Assembly: GCA_025024175.1 (NCBI GenBank)
Contig: QCXZ01000041.1
Span: 13,759,786-13,823,785, forward strand
Direction: 5' to 3'
DNA from: Rhyzopertha dominica
Taxonomy: Eukaryota > Arthropoda > Insecta > Coleoptera > Bostrichidae
DNA: 64,000 nucleotides
Of this stretch, positions 1-12,173 are shown in pieces (the first letter of the stretch is position 1; every line of letters begins with the position of its first letter). A model generated the notes under the pieces. The model searched no databases. It worked only from the letters and a program-made list of their open reading frames with translations, and had not been told where the DNA came from. The translations under genes were made by a program, and so were the position numbers.

Positions 1-37
1 AAGACTAGATATTTTTTTTATATCAAGTCTTTTCCAG

Positions 38-3000
38 TATTGCCGTTTGGACGGAAATACACCCCATGAGGACCGCCAGCGTCAGATCAATGAGTACAAC
101 GAACCCGGCAGCTCAAAATTTATCTTCATGCTGTCGACAAGAGCTGGCGGTCTCGGTATCAACTTGGCGACTGCTGACGTCGTCATAATCTACGACTCGG
201 ACTGGAATCCACAGATGGACTTACAAGCCATGGACAGGGCACATCGTATCGGCCAGTTGAAGCAGGTCAAAGTGTTCCGTTTCATAACGGAGCACACGGT
301 AGAGGAGAAGATTGTCGAGAGGGCGGAGGTGAAGCTGAGGCTCGACAAGCTGGTCATACAGCAGGGACGTTTGGTGGATTCAAAGTCGGCCGCCTTGAAC
401 AAGGACGAAATGTTGAACATGATCAGGCACGGCGCCAACCACGTCTTCGCTTCGAAGGATTCGGAGATCACAGATGAAGACATCGACACCATACTTGAAA
501 AGGGGGAGACTAAAGTGAGTTTTATATTTATATGATGCGATCTTGTGATTAGAAGAAAAATTCTTGTTTTGAATGTCCAGATTTACTTATTCATTTAAAT
601 ATCATAAACTAGTCCATTTGCACAAAGTGGAACTTAAGTAATATTATTTCCTAAAGATTAATCTTCACCAAGTCCAGTTATTTCCACTTTTTTATAAAGA
701 AATTGGCAAAGCGCTTTCAGCTCCTACAAGCCAACATCAGTGCCATAAAAAGAGAAATACAAAAGAATTTTAATAAGTGATGTCAAATTGGAAATAAGCA
801 ATCTTGACTTCAAGCAAAACGTAGCCTGCATAATAATATAATTATTATTATTAATATAATTATTATATATATAATATTATAATTATTATTATTATTATAC
901 GAGGGAAGGTCCAAAATTCTACAGAAAAGAAGGGTTGAAATTATTTTCTCTGCTCAGTATAATCTCGCTTAAGCTTAAGAGGGGCGTTTACCTAGAGCGA
1001 ATCGGGTCATTTTAAGCACCTACCGTTTACATTTTACCGAGTTATTCGAAACTTTTTCGAAGTGAAATTTCGACACGGCAATGACAAAAGATGTAGCTAC
1101 AACGTAGAGTTCGAGTTTTTTCTGAATTTGATACGGTAATGTAAATATTTGTTGTTATATTTTGCTTAAAAATGCGTATTTTTGGCGAGTTATATCTCGG
1201 AAACTAAGGCACATAAACGAAAAATTCGAACTCCACGTTGTAGCTACATATTTCTTTGTACACTACCAAAAACATGAGCACGATAAATAAGTAAAAACAT
1301 TCAAAAAATCTAAAACCGCAAACCCTTTCGCACGAGTCCGTCAAGAGAGCGGAATGCGAATGCCCATCCCCACCAGATCCGTCGCGTGGTATCCAGAGAA
1401 CAGCGAGGCTAAGATGCAAACCTGTCGGGAATGATCGTGCGGTATACGATTTATTCCGATATGACCGGATTTCTAAGCTTTTATGTCTAAATACACGCGA
1501 CAAGTTTAATGTTAAAAGCTCTTTCACATTAATTTACTGTCTGCCGAAGCAATGGGGAGGCGGAATGAAAATTATTATAAAAGTTCCTCCAAAAATCATA
1601 GTCGACATGCAGTTAGAATGAAATGTTATATAGTTCATATTTACAGAAATAAATGGGTTATTCCATATTAATATCATAGTAAGTTACTAATATCGTGCTT
1701 ACTTTTTTATGCACACGCTACAGTCAGCAATTTTCCGAATATTAGTTTAGCCCGTCTGATCTTTGCGTAATTTCAACCTATCGACTACCCTCTTACGTCC
1801 CATGTCCCGCTGGTAACATGGGTTGCATAGTTTACATTTTGCCCGATCGCTCCAAGTAAATGCCCCTCTTAATACATTTATTAGATTGTGAAATTAGTTT
1901 TTGTAAACCATAAAAAATTTATTTATCCTTGCCCTGAAAATGAGCTGAAATTGCCTACTTCACCTCGCTCTTGTCCTTAAAATTTCTCCCTTGTAGCTTG
2001 GGAATAAATAAAAATCGTAGGGAGCTAAGTCTGGGCTATAGGTTGGATGAATCGACGATTCAAAGCCGAGTTTATTTAAAGCTTCCATCGCAGCTTTGCT
2101 CTTGCGTATTGGGGTGTTGTCTTGCAAAGACAACACACCCTTGGCCAGATTTTTCAGTCTGTTTTCCTTGATGGCTTCCCTCAGTCTTTTTAGCATGGCT
2201 GCATAGCAGACTCCAGTGATAATGACACCTTTTTCTTTACAATCTGCTAACACAATCCCTTGGAATCCCAAAAAATGGTTGCTATTAATTTTCCAGCCCA
2301 TTCCCAGACCTTAAGTCCTTCAAGTAAGGTGGATTGCAGAACAAACCAAATTTTTTTAAACGTCGTGGGTACAGTAGTCTAAAATCTATACCAATGTAAT
2401 TTAGTTTTATTTTAGTAGCATATTCATTGCAGTGTTTTAGTACTAAACTGTTTTACCTGGGATTCTCAGCTCCAGAACGACATAGATAATGTTATGTAGA
2501 TTTCATAGAAACTTTGAAATACTAATACTAATAGACTTTTTGTTTTTTTTTATGTATAGATAATTTCAGGGCATTGCTTTTGATATGTAACAGTCAATTC
2601 TCAAATTATACCTAAAGCTCAGTTAAATCAAGTTCTTTTAATGGTTTTAAATTATTTGTTCAGTTATGGTCTATTCGGTCCATGCGTTTGCTTTGTGTTG
2701 ACCTCTGGTTGTTAAAAGTAAATATAATGGCGGACTGATCTTCATAAACTCCAAAGGACTGTATGCAAAGTATTTATTTATTAAAATTCAGTAATAGTTA
2801 ACAAATATTTTATTGCATATAGTTATAACTATTTAAAAACTGCCTAAATGCGTCAAACACACACGTATGGCATTTACTTGTTTCTCCTGATAAATCCTTT
2901 TCCTTATGGTCCATTTTATTTATTATTTCAAAATAAAAATATAGGATTAGGTCCGCCAATGTTTCTCTATTTTACCNCCTTGATGCTTCGATTGTTTCAG

Positions 3001-5508
3001 TTATCCATTCCAGAGACTTACAGGGAGCAAATAAATTATCAAAACACATAATTGTATCTACGTTATAAGGTTAAAACATAAATAAAATTATGCTTCTTCT
3101 TAGAAAGTGAAATTTTCGTGTAATGGTCTGCCTGTGATATAAATGATAAATGTAGAAGCCTTAGAAGGAGAAATTGCAAAAATATTTCATAAAGTTTACA
3201 TGTTCGATTTCTTCTTTTTTTGCAGACGGCAGAGCTGAACCAGAAATTTGAATCATTGGGGGAATCATCCCTGCGCAATTTTACAATGGACACACCCACC
3301 GGTGTATACCAATTCGAAGGTGAAGATTACAGGGAGAAGCAGAAGAATGTCACCATCAGCAACTGGATCGAGCCTCCCAAACGTGAAAGAAAGGCTAACT
3401 ATGCCGTGGATGCATACTTCCGTGAGGCACTGAGAGTCACAGAACCAAAAGCACCAAAGGTAAAGTTGCAATTACAGATATTTTGATGATCTGAGATTGT
3501 TTGTGACATGTGACAGTTCCAGATGAATTTTATTATTTATGTAGTTTAAATTTTGCCACTAATACAGCTTGATCAATTTCAATAACGTGAAGCATGCAAA
3601 GAGGTCAAAAGATGGTGGTTATGAATTGGGAAAATTTTTGATATAGAGTAAGCGATTATCTGAATTAGACCCAGTTATTGATAGAGAAAATGGTTAAAAA
3701 TGTTAAGAGCAAAAATTACAAATGTGCGAACCAATTATTACATAAAAATAAAGATAAGTCAAATTTTGTTTTTGTTTTTTGTTGCCCATTGGTAGAGATT
3801 CTTAGACGTAAGTTATATTATTGTATTTGAAAAAAATGTTGTTTCAGACAAATACAAAGCAATTTTAATAAGTCATTGGCTGTATTATTTGATAAATTAG
3901 TATTATAAAAAAGTTTATTTAGAATTGATAGTATTTCATTAAGCAGGATATGTAATAAAAATTTTAATCCTCTAATGAAACAATGTTGCATTATGTGGGA
4001 GATTTATTACTTATTACTAATTAAATCAATCAAACAAACTGAAATTGTAAATTATAAATTAATATTTTCTTTAATATAATCATTAAAATTTTTTTGTAAA
4101 TCATATGTAGGAAATAAGATACCACTGACTGAATGGAATTAAATCAGGAATACTTGCTTTTGGTGCAAATTTTTTATTTAGTTTGGGTATTATTGACTTA
4201 ATTGAATTTAGTGTTGTTTTAACTTTATTTATAAAATTTACATATAAATATATATAGATTTATGCCTCTTTTGTAGGTGATGGGCCGACGATGAGGAGGC
4301 ATTAACAGCCTCGAAGCTGGTTTCCGTTTAAAAAAAGAAAGGATTTTGGAATTAAAAAAGGCCGTATAAATAATTAAATACTCCAAAGTAGGGTCCATTT
4401 ACTATTCAAAATAGACAGTGTTCAGATTACATACATATTTTTTTTTATGAGAAAGCATCCAAAAGTAGTTCGATAAGTTATTAAATTTTGTTTTTATTCT
4501 AGTTCTGATTGCTAGCTGAAGTCTCAGTTGTGCCTACCATATCATGTTAGATTTTGTAAGTTTTAGTACTAATCTTAAACAATTTTCTTTTATTTCTAGG
4601 CACCAAGACCTCCAAAACAGCCAATAGTTCAAGACTTCCAGTTCTTTCCTCCTCGTCTGTTTGAACTCCTTGACCAAGAGATCTACTACTACAGAAAGAC
4701 CCTCGGCTACAAGGTTCCCAAAAATGTCGAGCTCGGTCCTGAAGCCAGTAAACAACAGAAGGAGGAACAACGAAAAATCGACGAATCTGAAGCGCTTACA
4801 GAAGATGAACAGCTCGAGAAGGAGAACCTGCTGACTCAGGGATTCACGAACTGGACCAAACGTGACTTCAACCAGTTCATCAAGGCCAACGAGAAATACG
4901 GCAGGGATGACATTGAAAACATCGCCAAAGAGGTGGAGGGCAAGACTCCAGAAGAGGTAATGGAATATTCCGCAGTTTTCTGGGAAAGGTGCCACGAACT
5001 CCAGGACATTGACCGCATAATGGCGCAGATCGAGAGGGGTGAGGCGAAGATCCAGCGTAGGGCGAGCATAAAACGTGCTCTGGATGCCAAGATGGCTAGG
5101 TACCGTGCTCCCTTCCACCAACTAAGAATTTCCTACGGAACGAACAAGGGCAAGAACTACATGGAGGACGAAGACCGGTTCCTGGTGTGCATGCTGCACA
5201 AGCTCGGCTTTGACAGGGAAAACGTCTACGAGGAGCTGCGTGCTGCAATCCGTGACTCACCACAGTTCAGGTTTGACTGGTTCCTCAAGTCGAGAACTGC
5301 CGTCGAGCTGCAGCGGAGGTGCAACACATTGATTACCCTGATCGAGAGGGAGAATGCCGAGTTGGAGGAGAAGGAGAGGAACGAGAGGAAGAAGAAAGCT
5401 CCCAAGGCAAATGTCGCTCCCGGCCAAGCGCAACAGTTGGTCAAGGGATCACAGAAACGCAAGAATGACACTAGCATCGGGGGCGAAAAGAAGAAGAAGA
5501 AGAAGTGA
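38..5508 (+). CDS. Iswi: ISWI chromatin-remodelling ATPase, 3' three exons (partial)
   Basis: Nucleosome-sliding SNF2-family ATPase of the nucleus, catalytic subunit of ACF/CHRAC/NURF-type complexes. Only the C-terminal 539 residues are here; the 5' end lies outside the window. Exons are 38-514, 3226-3459 and 4600-5508. All junctions are phase 0 with AG acceptors at 36-37, 3224-3225 and 4598-4599 and donors gtgagt at 515 and gtaaag at 3460. The ATG at 47 is internal, because the preceding codons (YCRLD) are coding after the acceptor. Exon 1 has helicase motif V ([11 protein letters not shown]) and motif VI (DRAHRIGQ). Exons 2-3 carry HAND (around APRPPKQP and the [13 protein letters not shown] stretch), SANT (from [20 protein letters not shown]) and SLIDE ([18 protein letters not shown]). 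The protein ends in a lysine-rich tail and TGA at 5506-5508. Domain order and lack of a bromodomain separate it from Brahma. No lesion is seen. Confidence 0.97.
833..899. repeat. AT-rich simple repeat
   Basis: Low-complexity run of AAT/ATT units in ISWI intron 1. Nothing else is seen in it. Confidence 0.8.
979..1868. mobile_element. TTAA-flanked non-autonomous TIR element (piggyBac-like target site)
   Basis: An 890-bp block in ISWI intron 1 bounded by TTAA at 975-978 and 1869-1872. Its ends are imperfect inverted repeats: left GAGGGGCGTTTACCTAGAGC, right (read inward on -) GAGGGGCATTTACTTGGAGC. A second inverted repeat lies inside, at about 1090-1120 against 1218-1248, sharing GTAGCTACAACGT-type sequence. 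No transposase is encoded. TTAA duplication is the hallmark of the piggyBac superfamily; the assignment rests on that and is an inference. Confidence 0.7.
1960..2301 (-). pseudogene. Mariner-like transposase fragment (DD34D)
   Basis: A 113-residue open stretch on the minus strand in ISWI intron 1 matches the C-terminal half of the mariner catalytic domain. It has LQDNTP (second catalytic Asp region), then [20 protein letters not shown]. There are 34 residues between the Asp of DNTP and the Asp of PYDF, the DD34D spacing of mariner, and YSPDLAP is the mariner signature. The N-terminal helix-turn-helix and the first catalytic Asp region are not recognisable in order, so this is a truncated relic. 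Adjacent sequence on either side shows no clear TIR. Confidence 0.85.
2302..3225. other. Remainder of ISWI intron 1
   Basis: AT-rich intron sequence with one N near 2977. No gene, repeat pair or conserved motif was recognised. It ends in a polypyrimidine tract and the acceptor of ISWI exon 2. Confidence 0.6.
3460..4599. other. ISWI intron 2
   Basis: A 1.14-kb AT-rich intron, donor gtaaag, acceptor tttctag. Nothing else was recognised in it. Confidence 0.85.
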
Positions 5509-5657
5509 GGTTTGCAAGCGAATGGCGGATGTGTCCTTAATGTTTAGATGTAAATTATTTAAGCGCTTATAATAGAAATTTGTCCAGCACATTGCCTATT
5601 ATTTATTTATTTACAGGATGTCGCGTCTATGTTCAGGTATTTATGATGAGTTAATTT

Positions 5658-6330
5658 TACTTTCACATACAACGGATGAGAAGTACTGTATCGCGAAAAA
5701 AAATTTCAAAAATTTTTATTTACTCAATTGGTTTAAATTGGTCAAAAACGTAAAAAAAATAAGATTGGATCAAAAAACAATTCTTGTCTGTGTCGGTGGT
5801 CTTTTGTGGACGTGACAACTTTCTAGAGACTTAACATATGAACTTGAAATTTGGTATACATATAAATCTCAACTACCCAAAGCGATCTGTTCGTTTAGGG
5901 TAAGTAGGGTATAGGGAAGGGGGTGAAATTGGGGGGGTAACTACCCTTTTTGCATTTATTTATTTTTTAATTTCCTCTCCTTTTAGCATGTAATTAGTAG
6001 TTTAATTTCGAGTGTTATTCGTCCCTATAAATTTTCGGTGCAGCAAACTGTTTAGAAGATATTAACAAAAAACTGGTACTTAAAAAAACCGGTTTTTCCT
6101 AAATATCTGCTAAATGAATAACTTAATATTTTAAAAAAGTTAATATACCATCAGATAAAAAATAAAATTTCTCACAAATGGTGTTACAAAAAATTTAACA
6201 TTTTTGAAATATTTCCAAAAAACTGCATTTTGGACCCTTTCCACATGATTTTTTTTAAATTTTGTTATATAGAAAATCAATGTAAGAAATAAGAGTGTAA
6301 ATGTCATTTTGACAATTATATGTGGAAGTA
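5658..6330 (+). repeat. Dispersed repeat family X, copy A
   Basis: This 673-bp segment just 3' of ISWI is repeated, in opposite orientation, at 43540-43689 plus 44128-44317 and at 38590-38660. Shared landmarks include CTCAACTACCCAAAG, the GTAAGTAGGGTA to GGGAAGGGGG stretch, and the terminal block with AATGTCATTTTGACAATT. Its ends resemble inverted repeats (TACTTTCACATACAACGG on the left, ATGTGGAAGTA on the right). The homology to the other copy runs about 20 bp past the right end, so the true boundary may lie further out. No coding capacity is seen; class unknown. Confidence 0.75.
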
Positions 6331-6813
6331 TTGGTTCAATTTGCACCGGTTTTTAATTTTGCAATATGGATAATTCCATTAAGGATAACAAACAATCAAT
6401 TTGGCAGCAAGCAAATTCAAGTTCTTACAAATTGGTTTGTGGTGGTGGCATCAAAATGGTGGACATATGATGACTTTTTAGGGAATCAGTGTATATATGG
6501 CATCTGCGCAAGTTTGTTTACGTTTGAGCTTGGAGTATAAACAATATGAAACATAACCTATACACAACATAAACTAGTGGGTTCGGGAGACGTAGTTTTC
6601 TCTCAGCACCGTTGTTTAGTGTGTTTGGTCAAAGCGATTAAGATGAGTACATATGCTGATCGTTATTGCGAAATGACGCACTGATCCTTATCCTAATAAT
6701 TACAGTGAGTGTTAAATGTTCACAAGAAATCAAAGGTTACCCTAAGATAATGACCCTGACATTGTAAATTACCTTGTGTATAAAAAAAGTGTGTATACAT
6801 TTGAAGACTTTAT

Positions 6814-6989
6814 GGCCCTGTTGCACAAAGCGAGGTTAACCAGACCCCCTGGTTAACACGGGGTTAACCAGCCGTTGCCATAGGCAGCACCAATGAAGAA
6901 CCTTTAAAAAGAACCGTTTCCATGACAACTGCCCATTGACCGCGTGTTAACCAGGGGGTCTGGTTAACCACGCTTTGTGCAACGGGGCC
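6814..6989. mobile_element. Palindromic MITE with about 45-bp terminal inverted repeats
   Basis: Both ends read GGCCC(T/C)GTTGCACAAAGC inward and continue as a near-perfect inverted repeat containing GGTTAACCAGACCCCCTGG. The centre is about 80 bp and non-coding. Flanks are TAT on the left and TAG on the right, too little to call a target duplication. It is a non-autonomous DNA transposon of unknown superfamily. Confidence 0.85.
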
Positions 6990-7620
6990 TAGGAGTTATA
7001 AGAATATGGAGGCATAGAAGGCAGCTTCGAGTGGCTGGGTTCAGGTAAGTTTTGTAACTTGCCTAATAAATATATACATGTATTCTAAATGTAACTAATA
7101 TTTTAGGTTTTACATTCCCAAAGATTAAATGAACCAGCCTTCAAGCAGTGGGTGATGATTTTTCAATAAAAACTTCAAAACAATCTATTATGACAGTTGT
7201 TTTTATATCAAAATTCTCCTTAAAACATTTTGGCATATTTATTAGAAGTTCTTCTTCTTTGGCCATATTATAAAATGCTAAAACATTAATGTTACATCAG
7301 TATCAATTGCATTTAATTCACGAATACCTGCAATTTATCACAAATAGGCTGGATTCCCGAATCTCTAAATGAAAGATTCAGTCTTGATTTTAGAACAAAA
7401 TTGTTAGCAATGGTTTGTGCTTATTTAACAATTTACCATTAGATGTTAGAAATGTAGACAGTTTAAAAGTATTCGGAAAGTTATGTTCAAGATTTGTGAT
7501 ATATGTTCCTAGTTAGGTAATGTAAGAATTAATTATTTGATTTTATGTAAAAATTTGAATTTATGTTAACATTCTTGCTATTAAATAAACAAATATATAA
7601 ATTTGGAAATATTTTTTCAG
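6990..7620. other. No gene recognised
   Basis: AT-rich sequence. A good donor (CAG|GTAAGT) lies near 7045 and a strong polypyrimidine acceptor at 7615-7620. These could bound an intron of an unknown + strand gene ending at 7695, but no upstream exon was confirmed. Confidence 0.4.
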
Positions 7621-7695
7621 GCTCTGAAGGAATCGAAACCAGTTGATGTTAGTTTTGCGAAAATTCCGAAAGACTGCTTACCCAAACTGAAATAG
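7621..7695 (+). CDS. Candidate 3'-terminal exon of an unidentified gene
   Basis: Directly after a strong acceptor (run of T then CAG at 7618-7620) a phase-0 frame encodes 24 residues containing ESKPVDVSFAKIPKDCLP and stops with TAG at 7693-7695. AT-rich sequence resembling a 3' UTR follows, with AATAAA near 7909. Composition is more coding-like than the surroundings, but the peptide is too short to assign. A possible upstream mini-exon ends at the donor near 7045. It may be a chance open stretch. Confidence 0.25.
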   Translation, partial: ALKESKPVDVSFAKIPKDCLPKLK

Positions 7696-8134
7696 ATTTT
7701 AAGCATCTTCAGCAGCTACTGCAATATTTAGTTAAATGAGTGGAAAGTTATGGATTAACTGTAAATTGTTAATTTTGCAGGTTAACATTATTTCTTATTA
7801 CGGTTATAAAGTGCTTTGTTTGTAATTTGTTGTTTTATTTCTCTCTTAAAACAGGATTTTTTATTTGGAACAAAAAAAATGTGTACAGGAAACTATTATT
7901 TTTTTAAAAATAAAATGGTCGAGTACGATTACTTTTTAGTATAAATTATAATAATTCCGTTTCCGGAAATGTCGACGAGACAGAAGGGTAGAGAATGCAC
8001 CACTGTCGATTTTAGCTTCTAGAGTTAAGCAACATGCAACATAATTTTGTAATTACACACAAATTATACAATATATCTCCTATAATTACAATGATTACTG
8101 CTTATTTCGATTAATTTGTGAAAATTTTGGATTT
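7696..8134. other. No gene recognised
   Basis: AT-rich, non-coding in all frames as far as seen. It contains AATAAA near 7909, which might serve the candidate exon upstream. Confidence 0.5.
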
Positions 8135-8960
8135 TTACGGTTCTGTAAATAGTTAGATTCCTATAAAGCAGGTAACAAATTTAGTTCGAAGATTTCTTAA
8201 TAGAGAACGCAACCTGTCAATAAGAAATCCCATATCTCCTAGTAAACTAACTCATGTGATCTTGGTCTTGCAGCAAAATTTCGAGTTTCCCACCAGGATC
8301 ACATGAGTGAAAAAGGTGTTCGGATTTTTCGGGTCCTGTACGTAGCGCCATCTGAAATTTTTGGGCACTTTATTATCAGTTTTACCAAAATTATCATTTT
8401 TTTACTGAAATCAAACAACTTGTTGCATGCAGAATGATTATTTACATAAAAAGGAAAAGCAGTTATATAAAATAATTATTTAACTTGGACAAAGGTATAA
8501 CGGTCGAAATTGTTCAAATATTGAACTATACACCTGTATAACACAGTTATCCTTTTCAATACCTATAAATATAAAAAAATATGTCGACGATCTAATATGG
8601 TATTACCTTCAACAGGTATGGAAGAAATTATATTAAAATCTAAATCGTATGATACCAACATTAAAAAATTTCAGATGCCGCCACGTACCGGGATCCGCAA
8701 AATCCGAACACCATTCCCACTCATGTAATCCTGGTCGCAGTCCGGAGATTTTATAAAATCGACCGTACCTCTCACACACACACCTTTTCTCACTTATGTG
8801 ATCCTGGTGCGAAACACGAAAATTTTGCTTCAAGACCAGGATCACATGAGTTGATAGGAGGTTTGGAATATATCTGACCATAGCGCCATCTATTAAGAAA
8901 TGTTTGAACTAAATTTGTTGTCTGCTTTATAGGAATCTAACTTTACAGAAAACTGTAACG
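8135..8960. mobile_element. Fold-back element with long nested inverted repeats
   Basis: The left arm (about 8135-8310) is repeated in reverse complement at about 8775-8960; both contain AGTTAGATTCCTATAAAGCA and ACAAATTTAGTTC. A second inverted pair lies inside: 8310-8370 against 8655-8735, sharing GGTGTTCGGATTTT and GCATCTGAAATTTTT-type sequence. The 17-mer ACTCATGTGATCCTGGT, or close variants, occurs five times in both orientations (near 8251, 8291, 8717, 8790 and 8837), so each arm folds on itself too. No protein is encoded. A target duplication could not be fixed. Confidence 0.8.
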
Positions 8961-11282
8961 TGTCTCTGTATGTGCTTCCACCATCTTTCTTGCTAGTAAA
9001 ATGATATAATAATAAAAAATGTTTGTATTAGTTTGTAAGTTTTGTTGTACTTGATGCGTTTATAGTTGAATGTACTTATTTTTGTATGTATATAACTTCC
9101 ATCATAGATTAATTAAGAAAGATACCCAATGTAAATGCACCGCATTGCCACAGAACCGTAGTGAATGATCTTCACTCAAGAGGGCGAAAGAATGTCCAAA
9201 GCGCGCGATATTGTATCCCAAATGTTTTGTACTGTATGTCCCTCCCGCCCAGACAGCATGCGAACGGAATGTGGGCGGTAGTCACAATCCCACCACTGCA
9301 CTTCGACAGCAGCTGACTGCAACACCCGTAATGCTTAACAAAATAATATTTTATGTAGCGAAGGGTCAATAGTAGTGCCCGATCAGACATATTTTGACTT
9401 GTGTGGGGGACTCGGTATTACAAGCTAAAACTTACACAGATCTAAGCTAATATATTGATAATTATAAATCCAGAATTATAAAAATTAGACCGAGCCGAAA
9501 GTAAATATCGTTAAAAATGTAACTAACTGTGCATTGTTAAAAAAACGAAATGTATACTTTCTATGGGTATTTAATTTGAAACATTTTCTGTGCCGAATAT
9601 TTTTAAATAAATTTTTGACTTGCAAAATACATTGCCTCTTACGGCCGAAAAATAATATAATAAATAATATATAATAATAAATAATAACTAAATAATAATT
9701 CAGCGCCGTCTACAATTAATTCAAAATTCCCTAATTTTCAGTTCACCTAGCATTATCGCGAAAACTAAGGCCTAACTCAAAAAAATATATTCTTATTAAA
9801 AGTTAGCCGTGTCCTTTTAGGTGCCATTCGTGGCAAATTCATATTTTTTGATTTACCGATAAAGGTAGTATAAAATTAAATGTAAAAGATTACATTTTTC
9901 TGGGAGACGCGACTGCTGCCGTGTTCGCGTGGCCGCATCGTCCATCTCTACTATTTCCATAGCTCCGTCCTTCTTCCACTAGTGCAGCTCAGGGCGGGAT
10001 GCGATAGATCAAAATACAATAATTAGGAAATCTGTCTAATTAATCCTATTTAAGTTTTCATATTGACAAACACGTTCGAAAGTATATTAAAAATCCTCAC
10101 TAACGTATGAAAGAAAAATTAAACTAATAACTACGCATGTAGTTCATTAAACGTTTTATTATACAATTCTGCACCCAAATCATGATAAAATAAATTAATC
10201 TTTTTACAAAATTGCACAATTTACTTATCGAAATTTGTTGAGCTGTGGTATTCCTGAGTCTTAAGACATCTTTATATGAAACGGAATGTCCTCAAGAATG
10301 TAATGTTTCAACCAATATTTTAGATCTAAATTCTTGATGTACGAAAAATCCGAGTGTTACGAGTTTAAGGCATCTTGACAAATGCTCGTTATAGCTACAG
10401 GATCTTCAGCAGTCCCCTCATTAAATGCAAGCAAACCAATTATCCAGTACAATACATCTGGTATGTGTTTCTTGGAGCCTTTTATATCTATTTCCTGTCA
10501 CTTAAAATACAGATGATATTTTATCCATTTTGCACCTTATATTGGCACATATTTTATTAATAACGGCGATTTCTACTTCCCCTACAGTATGGTGTTGCAA
10601 ATCTGGTAATCTGTCTGATTATACTGATATTTTACTATTAATAGAAAATAGCTACCACTATCGCAAATACTGCTAACTCTTTTACTTTTATAAAGCACAT
10701 CAGTATTGTGTTAAAAATCTTTCTTTATTATCGAGCAGTAATATACTATCTTTTCACTATCTTTTTTTAAACAGTCAAGAACAAAAGTATACTAATGTAG
10801 ACCCGCGTCAATATTTTAATCAGAGAATAAAAAAAACTTGTTCTTTGTTAAAGTGTGCATAAATTGTATGTAAAATGTATCCACAAATACAACGGATTTG
10901 GTTGGTACCTTTAAAAACATTTGTTAAGGTGCTATACCTACGGCTTCTAGTAATTAGCCCGAATGATACGACTCTACACATATAGTAGCTTGCCTAATAG
11001 TAGACCTTGCCAGGTATAACGAGCTTTCCATTGCAGTTTGTTGCTAAAAGCTACGACTGGCTTCAAATAATTCCTCATCGAAAAAGGAAAATAACTGTCT
11101 TAGTCGTGAATAAAGCGCGCTGTGCAGAGGGTTGTGGGGCGTAAATTTCCAAAATAAGTAAAAATTTTTGTTTTTTTTTAAATATCTTTGGCACCTCACC
11201 TTTATTATATTAAGATACTACGCTTAAATGACAAATATAATTTTTTTAAATTTCTAATAACGCCGTCACTATGCTTTCTTAT
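8961..11282. other. 2.3 kb without recognisable genes
   Basis: AT-rich intergenic sequence. It contains an (AATA)-type simple repeat at about 9646-9706. Short open frames (for example 9172-9390 - and 10375-10560 +) show no family resemblance or coding signature. Confidence 0.6.
9646..9706. repeat. AT-rich simple repeat
   Basis: Run of AATA/ATAAT units. No other content. Confidence 0.8.
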
Positions 11283-12173
11283 AGAGCGCCTCAATGAATT
11301 TCGTTCGCTTTAAACACTACCTAATTCGCCAGACGTTTAGCTTGAGCACAAAAACGCGTTGGTTTATTGGTGTGCAAATTCGCAATATAATGCATAGTTT
11401 GTGGCATAATATTTTTGTGTAGCAATGTCGAATCTCACAGCGTCGTCCGTGGACATGCGAGTATGGTTCAAAATAGCCCAAAAGGTACGCGATACTCGAC
11501 TTTATGCACACAGAATTGATATTTAATTGCAAATAGTTTCTGTGATTATTCGTTCCCTCTTGCAATTATTGTCGTTTTGCTAATGTATATTTATGTAGAC
11601 CTAGGTATCTAAATCTCTTAAGCTGTAAGCTCTGTTTTTATATAAATTGAAAATTAAAGCATGTTTGTTGCATGAATTACAGATCTATTTCTAACAATAC
11701 ACAATAAAAGTGACAATAGTTCGGATAGTGAGCTAGAGTCAAAAATGAAATTCATTTCAATTTAAAAATTTGCAGCGGCAGAAACAGTTTTTATTTTAAT
11801 CAGCGCTTGGAATTTCAGGATTTTGGTACAAAATAATCTTTGCTTATTATGACAAACGCGCTGATTATAATGACGCCTCTAAAATGAACTATGTCCGACT
11901 TTATGCGTTCGCTGTAGCAGAAGGTCGTATATCGCGCAGCTGTACAGTTATTCTGGACCTTACTCGCATTCCTACTCTTGCCGGTTGCCGCTGTGAAATT
12001 CGGCATTGCCAGACAAAAAAATTCTTATTCGACAAATGACGCGATTCTTTTCAAATTTTTATGCACCAAAGTAGCTGCCATCTTAAACTTTTATTTCACT
12101 TATTTTTTCGATAAACCAACAACGTTTTAGGAGTAAGGTAGTGTTCAAAACGGACGAAATTCACTAAGGCGCT
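11283..12173. mobile_element. Non-autonomous DNA element with long terminal inverted repeats
   Basis: The left end (11283 onward) reads AGCGCCTCAATGAATTTCGT. The right end (from 12173 on -) reads AGCGCCTTAGTGAATTTCGT, and both continue through ACACTACCT. A subterminal block is also inverted: GCAATGTCGAATCTCACAGCG near 11422 corresponds to a - strand copy near 12007, followed in both arms by related but diverged sequence. The arms are therefore more than 200 bp each. Open frames inside (11317-11565 - and 11815-12006 -) lie in the two arms and are not convincing genes. No transposase and no clear target duplication were seen. Confidence 0.7.

Noticed and set aside
1204..1527. Minus-strand open frame within the TTAA element
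   Set aside because: No transposase features; spans the internal palindrome.
4534..5121. Long minus-strand open frame opposite ISWI exon 3
   Set aside because: Antisense shadow of the ISWI coding sequence.
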